DNA of 64,000 nucleotides. It comes from JBKQHQ01 sp052148715. Its GTDB lineage: Bacteria > Pseudomonadota > Alphaproteobacteria > Rhizobiales > Xanthobacteraceae. Positions 1 to 8,177 of the stretch are shown one piece after another. Numbering within the stretch: the stretch's first letter is position 1; each line of letters starts with the position of its first letter. Below the pieces are notes generated by a model. That model had not been told where the DNA came from, searched no databases, and was given only the letters and a program-made list of their open reading frames with translations. Position numbers and translations under genes: made by a program. The stretch lies in assembly GCA_052148715.1 (NCBI GenBank), contig JBKQHQ010000235.1, forward strand, positions 1 through 64,000, in the 5' to 3' direction.

Positions 1-226
1 CGCTTGAAGATCGACCAGAAGCCTTCGATCGTGTTGGTGTGGATCGCGACGACGACGTATTGTCCCTGGGCGTGGTCAATCACGGCATTCTTGACGTTGC
101 CGCCTACGAAGGTTTCGTCAACCTCGACGATGCCGCCCAGCTGCTCGATGTCCTCCTCAAAGCCGTCCGGATCTTGTCGCGGCAGATCGCCGGCCGACAG
201 CTTTTGCCCGGTCCGGCTGCGTCGGG
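1..226 (-). pseudogene. IS1595-family transposase remnant, internally deleted
   Basis: Read on the minus strand, this stretch encodes a conserved piece of an IS1595-type DDE transposase. The catalytic-Asp motif VEVDETFVGG is followed almost at once by the C-terminal block HTNTIEGFWSIFKR. In intact members roughly a hundred residues with the second catalytic Asp lie between these blocks, so the middle is deleted and the product cannot be active. The N-terminal part fades out near position 226 and the C-terminal end runs off the window edge. No terminal inverted repeats are visible. It is probably a relic of an old insertion, and it sits beside other broken nuclease genes. The family is recognised by motif only. 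Confidence 0.7.
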
Positions 227-235
227 ATCAAATTG

Positions 236-415
236 TCAATCTTCCTTTGATTTCGCGATAACCCGCGCGCCCTGTCGCATCTCCAAATGCTCATCGGGGA
301 AGACGAACAGCGCCTTCTCAAAGGCCGCCTTGCAAATGGCAAAGTTGCTGACCTGGGCAATCAGTTCGTCGCCATTCGCGTACGTCTTGACGATTTTGAA
401 GGTCAGCTCGTCCAT
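236..415 (-). CDS. Small hypothetical protein (59 aa)
   Basis: A short protein beginning MDELTFKIVKTYANGDE and ending in a basic/acidic tail (ARVIAKSKED). It resembles small conserved hypothetical proteins of about 60 residues that are common in Bradyrhizobium-type genomes and share the pattern ELTFK...GDE...A....A..A......P...EMRQGARV. No catalytic motif, signal peptide or membrane segment is visible. I chose the internal ATG at 415; upstream in-frame sequence to 550 looks unlike coding sequence of this family. There is no clear Shine-Dalgarno sequence. The function is unknown. Confidence 0.55.
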   Translation of the reverse strand: MDELTFKIVKTYANGDELIAQVSNFAICKAAFEKALFVFPDEHLEMRQGARVIAKSKED

Positions 416-519
416 CAAGCGAATAGAACAAACGAGGAACGCAAAGTCAAGGCCACCGGGGCGCGCTCTCCGGTTTCTCTCACCGGGCGTCCAAATCGAA
501 CGTATGGTAGTGTCCTGAC

Positions 520-1037
520 ATGATTCGACCACTGGCAATTTTCGTTTCACTCACCCTCGGCTGCTCACTTGGTCATGCGGTCGAGTTAAAGCCCTGTTTC
601 ACACCGGCCGATGACTGCACGTCGTTCATCGTCCAGGAAATTGACATCGCCACTTCCGAACTGCTGGTTCAGGGCTATTACTTCACCAGCATGCCAATCT
701 TGCAAGTGATCGGAATGCTAACGAACGTGGTGTCGTCGTCAAAGTGATCCTTGATAGAGTAAACAAACAGGGAAGCGCCGCTTTCCTTGGAAGGCAAGGA
801 ATTACCGTCCTCATCGACGATCAGGTGTCTAAAGCGCATAACAAGGTAATGGTGATCGACCGGCGAGACGTGATCACGGGTAGCTTTAATTTCACTCGGG
901 CCGCTCAAGAGCGGAATGCTGAGAACGTGCTTTTGATCAAAGACGATTCTGGTCTCGCCGCAGCCTACGCCGCGAACTGGCAGCGGCGCGCGGACGTGCT
1001 AACGGGAAAAAGCCATGGGGCGGTCTCTGGCCGCTGA
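520..1037 (+). pseudogene. Frameshifted Nuc/phospholipase D-family endonuclease
   Basis: The first part (from 520) has a signal peptide ending near GHAVE and the N-terminal PLD segment (CTSFIVQEIDIA, QGYYFTS). The second part, in another frame (readable from about 699), continues as ANERGVVVKVILDRVNK. It then carries the HKD motif HNKVMVID, GSFNFT and RNAEN, ending at 1037. Together they match the small Nuc-type secreted endonucleases, which have one HKD motif per chain and work as dimers. The two parts are joined only by a frame change near 697-710, so the gene is broken unless the shift is a sequencing error or is recoded. The loop between VILDR and the HKD region is also shorter than in typical Nuc proteins. 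Confidence 0.75.
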
Positions 1038-1093
1038 CAGCGGAGCGCCAATTGACGTAACCGATTGGGCTTGAACTGCACCGGGGGACAGTC

Positions 1094-2008
1094 ATGGTGA
1101 ACCTCTACGTGGGGATCACTGACTACGATTGGTTCCGCTTTTTGTCGGCGCTGCAAAACGTCGACGAGGTGAACTTTTGGCAACCGGGTGGGCGCACCAA
1201 TTTTAGGGCGTTGCAACCGGGCGAACTGTTCCTGTTCAAACTACATGCGCCGCGACACTTCATTGTCGGCGGCGGCGTGTTTGTCCGAGCAGACATTCTT
1301 CCGTCCTCGCTGGCTTGGGAATCCTTCGGCACCAGCAACGGGGCCGCCTCGTTGATCGAGATGCGCAGCCGGATCGCGCACTATCGCGATCAGCCTGACA
1401 ACCCTCGCCAAGATTACATGATCGGCTGCCGCATCCTCACACAGCCGTTCTTCTTTCCCGAGCACCAGTGGTTGTCGATCCCATCCTCATGGTCTCGTCA
1501 TATTCAGCAAGGCCGGACCTATAGTACAGCCGAAGACGACGGCCGAGCATTGTGGGAAGGCGTGATGGAACGCTTGGTCACGCGACCGGGAGCGCCGATC
1601 ACAGTGCCTCGGTACGGGGAGCCGACGCTAATTCGCCCTCGCCTTGGCCAGGGCGCTTTCCGTGTGAGCGTAACGGACGTGTATCAGCGGCGTTGCGCGG
1701 TGACGGCCGAAAAGACCCTGCCCATCCTCGATGCTGCGCACATCCGACCCTATGCTAACGGCGGCGAACACGACGTTACGAACGGGCTGCTCTTGCGAAC
1801 CGACATCCACCGGCTGCTGGATCTCGGCTACGTCACCGTCAGCGACGATGGACGTTTTGAGGTCGGGCGTCGTCTGAAAGAGGATTTCGAGAACGGGCGG
1901 CACTACTATGCGATGCACGGACAGCGGCTTTCGCTTCCGCTCAATTCCCAACAGTGCCCCGCGCGAGAGGTCCTTGAATGGCATCAGACGAATAGGTTCC
2001 TCGGCTAA
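1094..2008 (+). CDS. HNH endonuclease with N-terminal PUA/EVE-like region
   Basis: This 304-residue protein has a C-terminal HNH nuclease domain (about residues 195-260): C201 in RRCAVT, AAHIRPY with H216, TNGLLLR with N230, and DIHRLLD with H239. This matches the HNH_2 class used by stand-alone restriction-type endonucleases. Residues 1-165 form a separate domain (NFWQPGG, GELFLFKL, FIVGGG, WESFG) whose pattern suggests a PUA/EVE-like base-reading fold, which is an inference. Such reader-HNH fusions often cut modified DNA as type IV restriction enzymes. The start at ATG 1094 follows GGGGGA at a good distance. It is the only intact gene in a cluster of broken nuclease and IS genes, as expected for an old defence patch. 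Confidence 0.8.
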   Translation: MVNLYVGITDYDWFRFLSALQNVDEVNFWQPGGRTNFRALQPGELFLFKLHAPRHFIVGGGVFVRADILPSSLAWESFGTSNGAASLIEMRSRIAHYRDQPDNPRQDYMIGCRILTQPFFFPEHQWLSIPSSWSRHIQQGRTYSTAEDDGRALWEGVMERLVTRPGAPITVPRYGEPTLIRPRLGQGAFRVSVTDVYQRRCAVTAEKTLPILDAAHIRPYANGGEHDVTNGLLLRTDIHRLLDLGYVTVSDDGRFEVGRRLKEDFENGRHYYAMHGQRLSLPLNSQQCPAREVLEWHQTNRFLG

Positions 2009-2026
2009 ACATGAACCCGGCATCCT

Positions 2027-2416
2027 CTACGAGCGGACCGACTGGAGCAGAACGCTATTCCTGTGAAAATCGAGAAACTGCTTTTGACCACTGGTGAACC
2101 CTCCCACGTTGACGACCTTTGTGGTGTCAATGCCCATTCGTTGGAGAGACGGACGATGGGCGATCGGAGAGATAATAAGCGTTCCCTTGTCTTCGAAGCT
2201 GATGAACCCGCGATCGAACAAGTGATCGATGCTAGGTGTCAGAAGCAGGCCATTCTCGCCGTTTAGCCGCTCCTCGTTGGTCGAGTCCCGCCACGGCTTA
2301 CAGTGACTTCCTATCAGATGCACAGAGTTCTGGACGCAAGTGATCCGACACCGTGATTCGATCTTGCTCACCCTATCTTTAAATAGGCCTTGAGCCGCCC
2401 TCACCAGGCCGCGCAA
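2027..2416 (-). pseudogene. N-terminally truncated HNH endonuclease
   Basis: The product keeps a C-terminal HNH_2 nuclease domain: CRITC near the start, IGSHCKPWRDS, NGLLLTPSIDHLFD, then GFTSGQKQFLDFHR at the end. Full-length relatives are about 300 residues with a large N-terminal domain. Here an in-frame TAA lies just upstream (near 2430) and only about 20 residues precede the nuclease domain. The only start available is TTG at 2416, with no convincing ribosome binding site. The usual SHI(K)PW histidine context is preserved, so a nuclease fold could still form, but I treat it as a truncated remnant. It is convergent with the intact HNH gene, with 18 bases between the stop codons. Confidence 0.65.
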
Positions 2417-2507
2417 GTGCCGGCCCCACCGTTAAACGTCGCCACTGCCCGTTGCCGAACGAACGAGTGCAACACATATTGCGGCAACACATATGGAGGA
2501 CTCGGCT

Positions 2508-2927
2508 ATGCCCCGGACCAAGCATGTCTCGAACGGAAAGAATCGGAAGGAAGCCGTAGCGGTGTTGGGAGTCGTCAGCATGTCGTTATCGCTAGCGGGG
2601 GGCTCATCCGCAGCGGCCGCCGCTCCGGCAATGAACCCATCGGCGCGGCCCGTCGCACCGAGTCTCGAAATCACGCTCCATGAGGAGGAAGTCGCCGACG
2701 TCAGCTTGGCGACGTTCTATGTCTGGGACAAGGAAAACGTCGGCGCGCCCCGGCTCGGTGTACGAGTCGCCGGAGGCTGCGGCTGCGGCTGCGGCTGCGG
2801 CTGCGGCGGTTGCGGCTGCGGAGGCTGCGCCGCCAGCCAAGCCGCTGCCGAAAGCGCCGGCGGCGGCCAAGGTTGCGCCCACAGCCACGGAGGCAAACAC
2901 CACGGAGGCAGACGGCACGGAAGCTAG
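2508..2927 (+). CDS. Gly-Cys repeat peptide, possible RiPP precursor or exported metal-binding protein
   Basis: A 139-residue protein in three parts. Residues 1-40 contain a basic N-terminus and a hydrophobic stretch ending in small residues (SLSLAGGSSAAAAAP), like a signal peptide. Residues 50-80 are acidic and conserved-looking (LHEEEVADVSLATF, YVWDKEN). From about residue 87 comes a core of alternating Gly and Cys with eight Cys in 19 residues, then a ninth Cys and a His/Gly-rich tail (HSHGGKHHGGRRHGS). GGAGGA at 2495-2500 sits 7 bases before ATG 2508, so this start is preferred over 2493. The leader-plus-repetitive-core layout resembles ribosomally made, modified peptides, but no modification enzyme gene is adjacent. 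A metal-binding secreted protein is the alternative. Confidence 0.65.
   Translation: MPRTKHVSNGKNRKEAVAVLGVVSMSLSLAGGSSAAAAAPAMNPSARPVAPSLEITLHEEEVADVSLATFYVWDKENVGAPRLGVRVAGGCGCGCGCGCGGCGCGGCAASQAAAESAGGGQGCAHSHGGKHHGGRRHGS
2775..2804 (+). repeat. Five perfect tandem GGCTGC units
   Basis: The hexamer GGCTGC occurs five times in a row, followed by the related units GGCGGTTGC, GGCTGC and GGAGGCTGC up to 2828. In the frame of the peptide gene each unit encodes Gly-Cys. Because the unit is six bases, gain or loss of copies would change the number of Gly-Cys pairs without breaking the frame. Confidence 0.9.
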
Positions 2928-3335
2928 GGAAGGCTGCGGCCCTCGGCGCACCGACCTGCCGTTGTGCGTTTGGTCTGAATTGAAACCGCCAACGCCGTAA
3001 TGGCGGGGCGCAGGGCCGCATGCCGTGCGTTTGTGCAAAAAAGAGCAGCGCCCCCGCGCCGCTACGGCACCGCGCGGGTTCGATCGAACCCGTCAACACG
3101 CGCCAATGGACGAGCCGCCGGCGCCGCACTGAGCCAGCGCGGTCGAGCGCGCGATCGCCCCGCGCGACGCACTCAATCGTTGCGCGAACACAATTTACCG
3201 GCGAAGATGACGGCTGATTTTTGCTGATTCTGTGGGCCGCCGAAGGCTGAGCGGCCGAACCTGACCGATCACAAAGTGGCAAGCCGCCGAGCGCGGACGG
3301 TCTGATGACGACAACCAAAACACAGAGGTGCTTCG
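2928..3335. other. Intergenic, 408 bases, one palindrome
   Basis: No open frame here looks like a real gene. The only structure I see is an 18-base perfect palindrome at 3075-3092 (CGGGTTCGATCGAACCCG). AGAGG at 3324-3328 is the ribosome binding site of the following patatin gene. Confidence 0.6.
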
Positions 3336-4499
3336 ATGAGTTATAAAATTCTTTCGCTCGATGGCGGCGGGACATGGGCACTTTTGCAAGCCATGGCGCT
3401 CGAAGACCTTTATCCCGGCCTGACCGGACTTCACATCCTAAACCATTTTGATCTCGCGGTTGCCAATTCCGGAGGCAGCATTGTCCTGGCCGGACTGATG
3501 TTAGATCTCACCCCAGCGGACATTCAGAATTTCTTCGAAGACGAACAGAAGCGGGAAGCCATTTTTTATAAGAAGTCGTGGACAGAAGAGGAGCTTGCAA
3601 TTCTTCCTATTTTTCCGCGTTATGTTGCGGCGGAAAAACGTATTGGTCTCGCCGCCGCGTTCGGAACCGCCGGCAATATCACCTTATCGCGGTGGCCCAA
3701 CCAGCCCAGTTGGCCCAAACGCTCCGGCACGACGCCGCTCGGAGTTCTTATTCTCACATTTGATTATGATCGACTGCGTGAAGACTTTTTGCGCAGCTAC
3801 AAGGTGGATAGCACTGGCGCAACAGCGGATGTTATCGCGCTCGTCGACGCCGTCCATGCGTCGACCAATGCGCCCGTCACCTATTTCGACGCCCCGGCTC
3901 TGGTCGGCAACAAGCGGCGCTACTGGGATGGAGCGATGGGCGGATACAATAACCCACTGATGGCTGGCGTTGTGGATGCGCTGGCTCTAAAGGTATCGCC
4001 TAAGGAAATTCAGATCCTGTCGATCGGAACTGGCACCGTCCGATTGGCGCCGTCTGATCTTGTGCCGACCGGTGCGCCGTCCGATGTGCTGACAACTCCG
4101 GCAACTCCAGGAATAGTCTCGGATGCCGGCCGAGCGGCCGGTTGCATTACCGACGACCCCCCTGACGCCGCTTCATATACTGCCCATATCGTGCTCGGCA
4201 ATGATCCCGCAACCATGGGACGCGTTGTGCGTCTGAATCCGACGATACAGCCCGTGCTTCAAGGATCCGCCTGGGCCTATCCGCCCGGGCTGCCGCAAGC
4301 CATATTTGATCCATTGAGCAAGCTCGGCATGGATGCGGTTGAAGCCAGTGATGTTGAACTCATCAAAGCCTTGGGAAATGCCTGGATACGCCAAGGTAGC
4401 CCGAACCAGCCTATTCGGATGCTCGATGATCTATCGTGCGCACTGGGCGACACCACCTACGCGGCCGCGAAGGCTCGGTGGTTTGCTCTGCCCTGTTGA
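3336..4499 (+). CDS. Patatin-like phospholipase
   Basis: A 387-residue patatin-family acyl hydrolase. The glycine-rich oxyanion loop is at residues 9-14 (DGGGTW). The nucleophile elbow is ANSGGS with Ser45, and the catalytic Asp is in WDGAMGG (Asp198), giving the Ser-Asp dyad of the family. The first Gly of the usual G-x-S-x-G is replaced by Ala, which is tolerated in the family. In the oxyanion loop the position often occupied by Arg is Trp. No signal peptide or membrane segment is visible, so it is likely cytosolic and acts on phospholipids or other acyl esters; the substrate is unknown. The start is supported by AGAGG 7 bases upstream. It stands alone between the Gly-Cys peptide gene and a convergent oxidoreductase. 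Confidence 0.85.
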   Translation: MSYKILSLDGGGTWALLQAMALEDLYPGLTGLHILNHFDLAVANSGGSIVLAGLMLDLTPADIQNFFEDEQKREAIFYKKSWTEEELAILPIFPRYVAAEKRIGLAAAFGTAGNITLSRWPNQPSWPKRSGTTPLGVLILTFDYDRLREDFLRSYKVDSTGATADVIALVDAVHASTNAPVTYFDAPALVGNKRRYWDGAMGGYNNPLMAGVVDALALKVSPKEIQILSIGTGTVRLAPSDLVPTGAPSDVLTTPATPGIVSDAGRAAGCITDDPPDAASYTAHIVLGNDPATMGRVVRLNPTIQPVLQGSAWAYPPGLPQAIFDPLSKLGMDAVEASDVELIKALGNAWIRQGSPNQPIRMLDDLSCALGDTTYAAAKARWFALPC

Positions 4500-4586
4500 T
4501 TGATTTCGGCCGCTGGGGATGCAATCCGCCCTGGCCGATCGATAGCCCGGCGGCGATCGGCTGGACAACTCGCCACTTCCGCCGCC

Positions 4587-6293
4587 TCAAGCCGTCGCGA
4601 GCACGATGTCCGCCGCCCGTTCGGCGAGCGAGAGCGTCGGCGCGTTGGTGTTGCAGCAGGGGATCGTCGGTATCACCGACGCGTCGACCACGCGCAGCCG
4701 GCCGACGCCGCGAAGCCGCAATGCCTCGTCGACCGGGGCGCTCGCGCCGAAACCCATCGCGCAGGTGCCGACGAAGTGGAAGTAGGTCAGCGCGGTCGAG
4801 CGGATGTACTCGGCGATCTGGGCCTTGCCGGCGCCCGGCAGCGTGAGCTGCTGCTTGCGCATGCCGTCGAAACCCTTGGCGTTACCGAGCTCGATCGCGA
4901 ATTCAACGCCGGCGATGTAGGCCTCGATGTCGGCAGGATCGCCGAGATAATTCGGGTCAACGGAGATCGGCGCGAGCGGATCGGCCGAGGTCAGCCGCAC
5001 CGTCCCCCGGCTCTTCGGCTTGGTCAGGCCCGGCAGGATCATATAAGCCTCTTCGGGCTTGAGGTCGGGTAAGCCGGGCGCATCCGACCGACCAAAGATC
5101 TGGATGTTCGGTCCCGCCGAAACGTCGCTGGTGCGGTGATAGGTGATGCCAGCATGGCCGGTGTCGGCGCGCGGGGGAAGCTTTTCCTTGGTCGCGAAGA
5201 ACAGGCGGATCAAAAGGTGGTCGTGGAGGTTCGACCCGGTCGCGGGGGAATCGACGGCGACCGGAATGCCGATCTGACGCAAGTGGTCGGCCGGCCCGAC
5301 CCCCGAGAGCAGCAAGATCTTCGGCGAGTGCAGGCCGCCCGCCGACAGGATCACCTCCTTCGCCGCCGAAAAGCGCCGGGTCTCGCCACCAACGATCGCG
5401 CTCACGCCGCGGCAGTCGCCTCCGCTGATCTCGAGACGCGTCACCGTGGTGTTCGGCAACAGCGTGAGATTGCTGCGCGTCAGTGTCGGCAGCAGGTAGG
5501 CATGGGCGGCCGAGATGCGCCGCATATTGACGTCGACGTTGATGTCTTGCTGGCCGGTGGCTTGCCTGAGGCTTGCGATGTTGTTGATGTCGAGGTGCTC
5601 CTCCTTGCCCAGCGACTTGGCGGACTCGATGAAGCCGACGGTGACCGGATGGCCGAGCGCCGGTTTGCGCGTGGCGATCATTCCGGAACCGCCGCGAAAT
5701 TCGGTCTCGCCGCCGGCGTAGCGCTCGACCCGCTTGAAACCCTTGATGATCGAGGCAAAGCCCCAGTGCGGCCCGGCTGCCGCTTCCCACGTGTCGTAGT
5801 CGGCCTTGTCGCCCTTGAGCCAGACCGTGGCGTTGATGCTCGAGCCGCCGCCGATGATCTTGCCTATCGGCGCGACGATCGTTCGGTTCATCAGGTTTGC
5901 TTGCGGGATCGTCTTGTTGCCCCAATCGGTGCCGGTGCCGAAATTGGTGACGTAGAGCATCGGATTGACGATCTTCGGCTGCTCGAGGTTGGTCCCGCCG
6001 CCCTCGATCACCAGCACGCTGAAGCGGCCGTCCTGCGAAAGCCGATGCGCCATCACGCAACCGGCGGAGCCCGCCCCCACGATGATATAGTCGTACTCGC
6101 TCTTGAGATCCGCGAACCGGGCCGCCTGGTTCACCTGCGCGCGGGCGGCATGCTCCGCCATGTCGCGCGCCGCGGCAGCCGTAAGACCGGCGGCGATCAG
6201 GCCTCGCACGAACGCGCGGCGATCGATCCGGCCGGCATAACCGGAATTGATCAACGCGTTGACGGCTTCGCCACGAAGTTCGGGATTGTCCAT
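4587..6293 (-). CDS. GMC-family FAD-dependent oxidoreductase (choline dehydrogenase-like)
   Basis: About 568 residues. The N-terminus has a Tat-like signal (RIDRRAFVRG followed by an Ala/Leu-rich stretch), so export is likely. The FAD-binding GAGSAG motif follows at about residue 73, with the second glycine-rich block GGGTN. GMC signature sequences include GGGSSINA and LSAGGLHSPKILLLSG. The C-terminal part contains YFHFVGTCAMG with the active-site His, and PCCNTNAPTLSLAERAAD. Members oxidise alcohols, polyethers or sugars; the substrate here cannot be predicted. ATG 6293 is preferred over an earlier start because GGAGG lies 8 bases upstream and the Tat motif is then at a normal distance. A dispersed repeat lies just upstream. 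Confidence 0.88.
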   Translation of the reverse strand: MDNPELRGEAVNALINSGYAGRIDRRAFVRGLIAAGLTAAAARDMAEHAARAQVNQAARFADLKSEYDYIIVGAGSAGCVMAHRLSQDGRFSVLVIEGGGTNLEQPKIVNPMLYVTNFGTGTDWGNKTIPQANLMNRTIVAPIGKIIGGGSSINATVWLKGDKADYDTWEAAAGPHWGFASIIKGFKRVERYAGGETEFRGGSGMIATRKPALGHPVTVGFIESAKSLGKEEHLDINNIASLRQATGQQDINVDVNMRRISAAHAYLLPTLTRSNLTLLPNTTVTRLEISGGDCRGVSAIVGGETRRFSAAKEVILSAGGLHSPKILLLSGVGPADHLRQIGIPVAVDSPATGSNLHDHLLIRLFFATKEKLPPRADTGHAGITYHRTSDVSAGPNIQIFGRSDAPGLPDLKPEEAYMILPGLTKPKSRGTVRLTSADPLAPISVDPNYLGDPADIEAYIAGVEFAIELGNAKGFDGMRKQQLTLPGAGKAQIAEYIRSTALTYFHFVGTCAMGFGASAPVDEALRLRGVGRLRVVDASVIPTIPCCNTNAPTLSLAERAADIVLATA

Positions 6294-6315
6294 GACTGCG
6301 CCTCCGGCGCTCTTT

Positions 6316-6372
6316 ATATTTGGTCGCATTTCCTGCGAAAGACCGGTGCCCACGTTTCCAGGAAAGGCTCGA
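6316..6372. repeat. Dispersed palindromic element, copy A
   Basis: The 22 bases at 6316-6337 (core TTTGGTCGCATTTCCTGCG) occur identically at 43064-43085. Each copy is followed by a related ACCGGT and CCAC segment and ends in a run resembling TCC-GG-AAA-GCTC. Such short dispersed elements are common between genes in Rhizobiales. This copy lies just upstream of the GMC oxidoreductase gene. Confidence 0.7.
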
Positions 6373-6442
6373 AGGATCCCCTCTTCCCCGCCGCCGTCAC
6401 GCGGCCCCGGCTACGGCAGGGAAGAAGCAAGCAAACGAAAAC

Positions 6443-7234
6443 TCACGCCGCGTCGGTGTCGAGCAGGTCGGCGAGCCGGTCCGGCGCGATCACCATCGCA
6501 TCGTGGCCGCTCTTGATCTCGATCATCTTCCAGCCCGCCGCTTTGACCCAATTGCGGCTCGCTTCCAGCGGCTTGTAGATTGGATCGGTACAGACGATGT
6601 AAGTCGCCGGCAGGCTATTGCCGACCTTGTTCGCGAGCTTGAGCGGCGACACGAAGGTGTTGAACGGGTGCGGCGTGAAGCGGCTTTGCACGAACTGCGT
6701 TTGCGCCGCGTCCGTGATGCCGAAGGCTACGGGCGGCGGCGCCGGAATGCTCAAGCCTCCGCTCGTTTCCTGGGCCGCCTTGGTGCGCGCCTCGACGACG
6801 TCCTTTGGCAGCTGGCCGAATACGCTCTGGCCGTTCTCCAGCGTCACCGCGTCGAGATAGACAAGCTGGCGGATGCGGTCGCGCATGGCGTCGGCGACGC
6901 CTGAGATCGCGTTGCCGCCGAAACTATGGCCGACCAACACAACGTCGTTGAGATCTTCATATTTGATGACGTTGGTGATGTCGGTGGTGAAGAGGTCGAG
7001 ATCGATCGCTTTCGACAGCAAATGCGCGCGCTCGCCGAGCCCGGTCTGCGTCGGCGTCACCACCGTGTGACCGCGTCCGCGCAAGATCGACGCGACCTTG
7101 CTCCAGCACCAGCCGCCATGCCAAGCGCCGTGCACGAGGACGTAAGTCTTCGCTGCCGCCGCGCGGCCGACGCTTGGCGCCGCAGTGCCGGTGGCCGCCA
7201 GCGCGGTTGCCGCAAGAAACGACCGACGATCCAT
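6443..7234 (-). CDS. Secreted alpha/beta hydrolase
   Basis: A 263-residue alpha/beta-hydrolase. It starts MDRRSFLAATALAATG, a Tat-type signal peptide, with likely cleavage after GRAAA. The oxyanion segment is VLVHGAWHGGWCW, the nucleophile elbow is GHSFGG (VVLVGHSFGGNA), and the catalytic His is in the C-terminal KSGHDAM. The pattern is that of the AB-hydrolase group near salicylate-esterase and hydroxynitrile-lyase-like enzymes (small-ester hydrolases); the substrate is unknown. ATG 7234 is preceded by GGGAGGA at good spacing on the minus strand. It lies between the GMC oxidoreductase and the ABC exporter genes, all on the minus strand, but spacing of about 140 bases argues against a tight operon with the latter. 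Confidence 0.85.
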   Translation of the reverse strand: MDRRSFLAATALAATGTAAPSVGRAAAAKTYVLVHGAWHGGWCWSKVASILRGRGHTVVTPTQTGLGERAHLLSKAIDLDLFTTDITNVIKYEDLNDVVLVGHSFGGNAISGVADAMRDRIRQLVYLDAVTLENGQSVFGQLPKDVVEARTKAAQETSGGLSIPAPPPVAFGITDAAQTQFVQSRFTPHPFNTFVSPLKLANKVGNSLPATYIVCTDPIYKPLEASRNWVKAAGWKMIEIKSGHDAMVIAPDRLADLLDTDAA

Positions 7235-7370
7235 GAAATCCTCCCTGCTGTTATGGCGCTGCCGCGAAATTCCCGGACGCGCGTGATGATTGTATGCCGC
7301 TCTGGAAAGGCGCACCACTGTGGGCTTTGGCCCAATGCCGTGCCCACCCGTGCCAAAGACCGGGAAATGC

Positions 7371-8174
7371 CTAGCTGACGCTTTCCGCGCTGTAGCGCGC
7401 GATGAGGCCGGTGCGTATGGCATGCCGCCACACGCCGGTAAAAGTCCAGCAGGCCAGCAAAATGTAGACAAACACGAGACCTATACTCATGGCCATCGCG
7501 CCCGGCGCCACCGCATGGCCCAACACAACCCCGCGCATCCCTTCGAAAACGTAAGACGGCGGAAGAATCCGGGCAACATATTGCATCCATTGCGGCAGCG
7601 TGCCGAGCGGATAAAAAACGCCGGCGAACGGCGCGACGAGCGCCGGAATGGGCCAGATGAACCACTCCGAGGACGGCCCGAAACGCAGCACCAGCGCGCA
7701 GGCGAAGATGCCGAGCGCGATGCCGAACAGAAAAAGAATGAGAAGAAAGGGAACGAGCGCCAGGCCGTAAGCGAAAAAGGATAGGCCGAAGACGAGAATG
7801 GCGAGCGCCAGCATCGCCGCAAGCCCAACGATGCTGGTGAGAATGCTGCACAGCACGAGGCCCGCTAGATATTCCGTGATCGTCAGCGGCGTTGCGAAAA
7901 TATTCAGAAAATTGCGCGACCACACGTCCTCGAAAAAGGCCATCGTCACGCCTTGCATCACGCGAGTGAAAAAATCCCAGAGGAGAACGGCGCCTAGCAG
8001 CGAGGGCACGAAATTGAAGCCGCTCTCCGTCACGCTGTTCAGATACCGGGTAATGAAACCCCACAGCACGATGTCGACGGCCACCCAAGCGAACATCGGG
8101 AAAACGCGCGCAAAGCTGCCACGCACGAGATAGATCTGGCGCAGGACAATCGCGGCGATGTGGGCGGTTTGCAT
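7371..8174 (-). CDS. ABC-2 type transporter permease
   Basis: A 267-residue polytopic membrane protein with about six hydrophobic segments, typical of ABC-2 permeases (WAVDIVLWGF near the start, then ATPLTITEYLAG and the conserved late segment PIPALVAPFAGVFYPLGTLP). It would form the membrane channel with the ATPase encoded immediately upstream; only 3 bases separate the two genes, so they are co-transcribed and probably translationally coupled. Exporters of this class move polysaccharides, lipids, drugs or lantibiotic-like compounds. The substrate cannot be read from the sequence. Confidence 0.88.
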   Translation of the reverse strand: MQTAHIAAIVLRQIYLVRGSFARVFPMFAWVAVDIVLWGFITRYLNSVTESGFNFVPSLLGAVLLWDFFTRVMQGVTMAFFEDVWSRNFLNIFATPLTITEYLAGLVLCSILTSIVGLAAMLALAILVFGLSFFAYGLALVPFLLILFLFGIALGIFACALVLRFGPSSEWFIWPIPALVAPFAGVFYPLGTLPQWMQYVARILPPSYVFEGMRGVVLGHAVAPGAMAMSIGLVFVYILLACWTFTGVWRHAIRTGLIARYSAESVS

Positions 8175-8177
8175 CGG

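Noticed and set aside
2680..3000. Alternative frame turning the GGCTGC repeat into poly-Ala
   Set aside because: The front part before the repeat has no ribosome binding site or conserved segment in that frame, while the Gly-Cys frame has a good start and conserved-looking leader.
3075..3092. GGTTCGAAT-like sequence suggesting a tRNA T-arm
   Set aside because: It is an 18-base palindrome with no acceptor or anticodon arm around it.
4957..6060. Long minus-strand frame (367 codons) within the GMC oxidoreductase gene
   Set aside because: It lies in another frame of a gene with clear motifs and its product is Arg/Pro-rich low-complexity sequence, typical of a high-GC shadow.
5136..6578. Plus-strand frame of 480 codons opposite the GMC and hydrolase genes
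   Set aside because: It is antisense to two recognised genes and has no family pattern.
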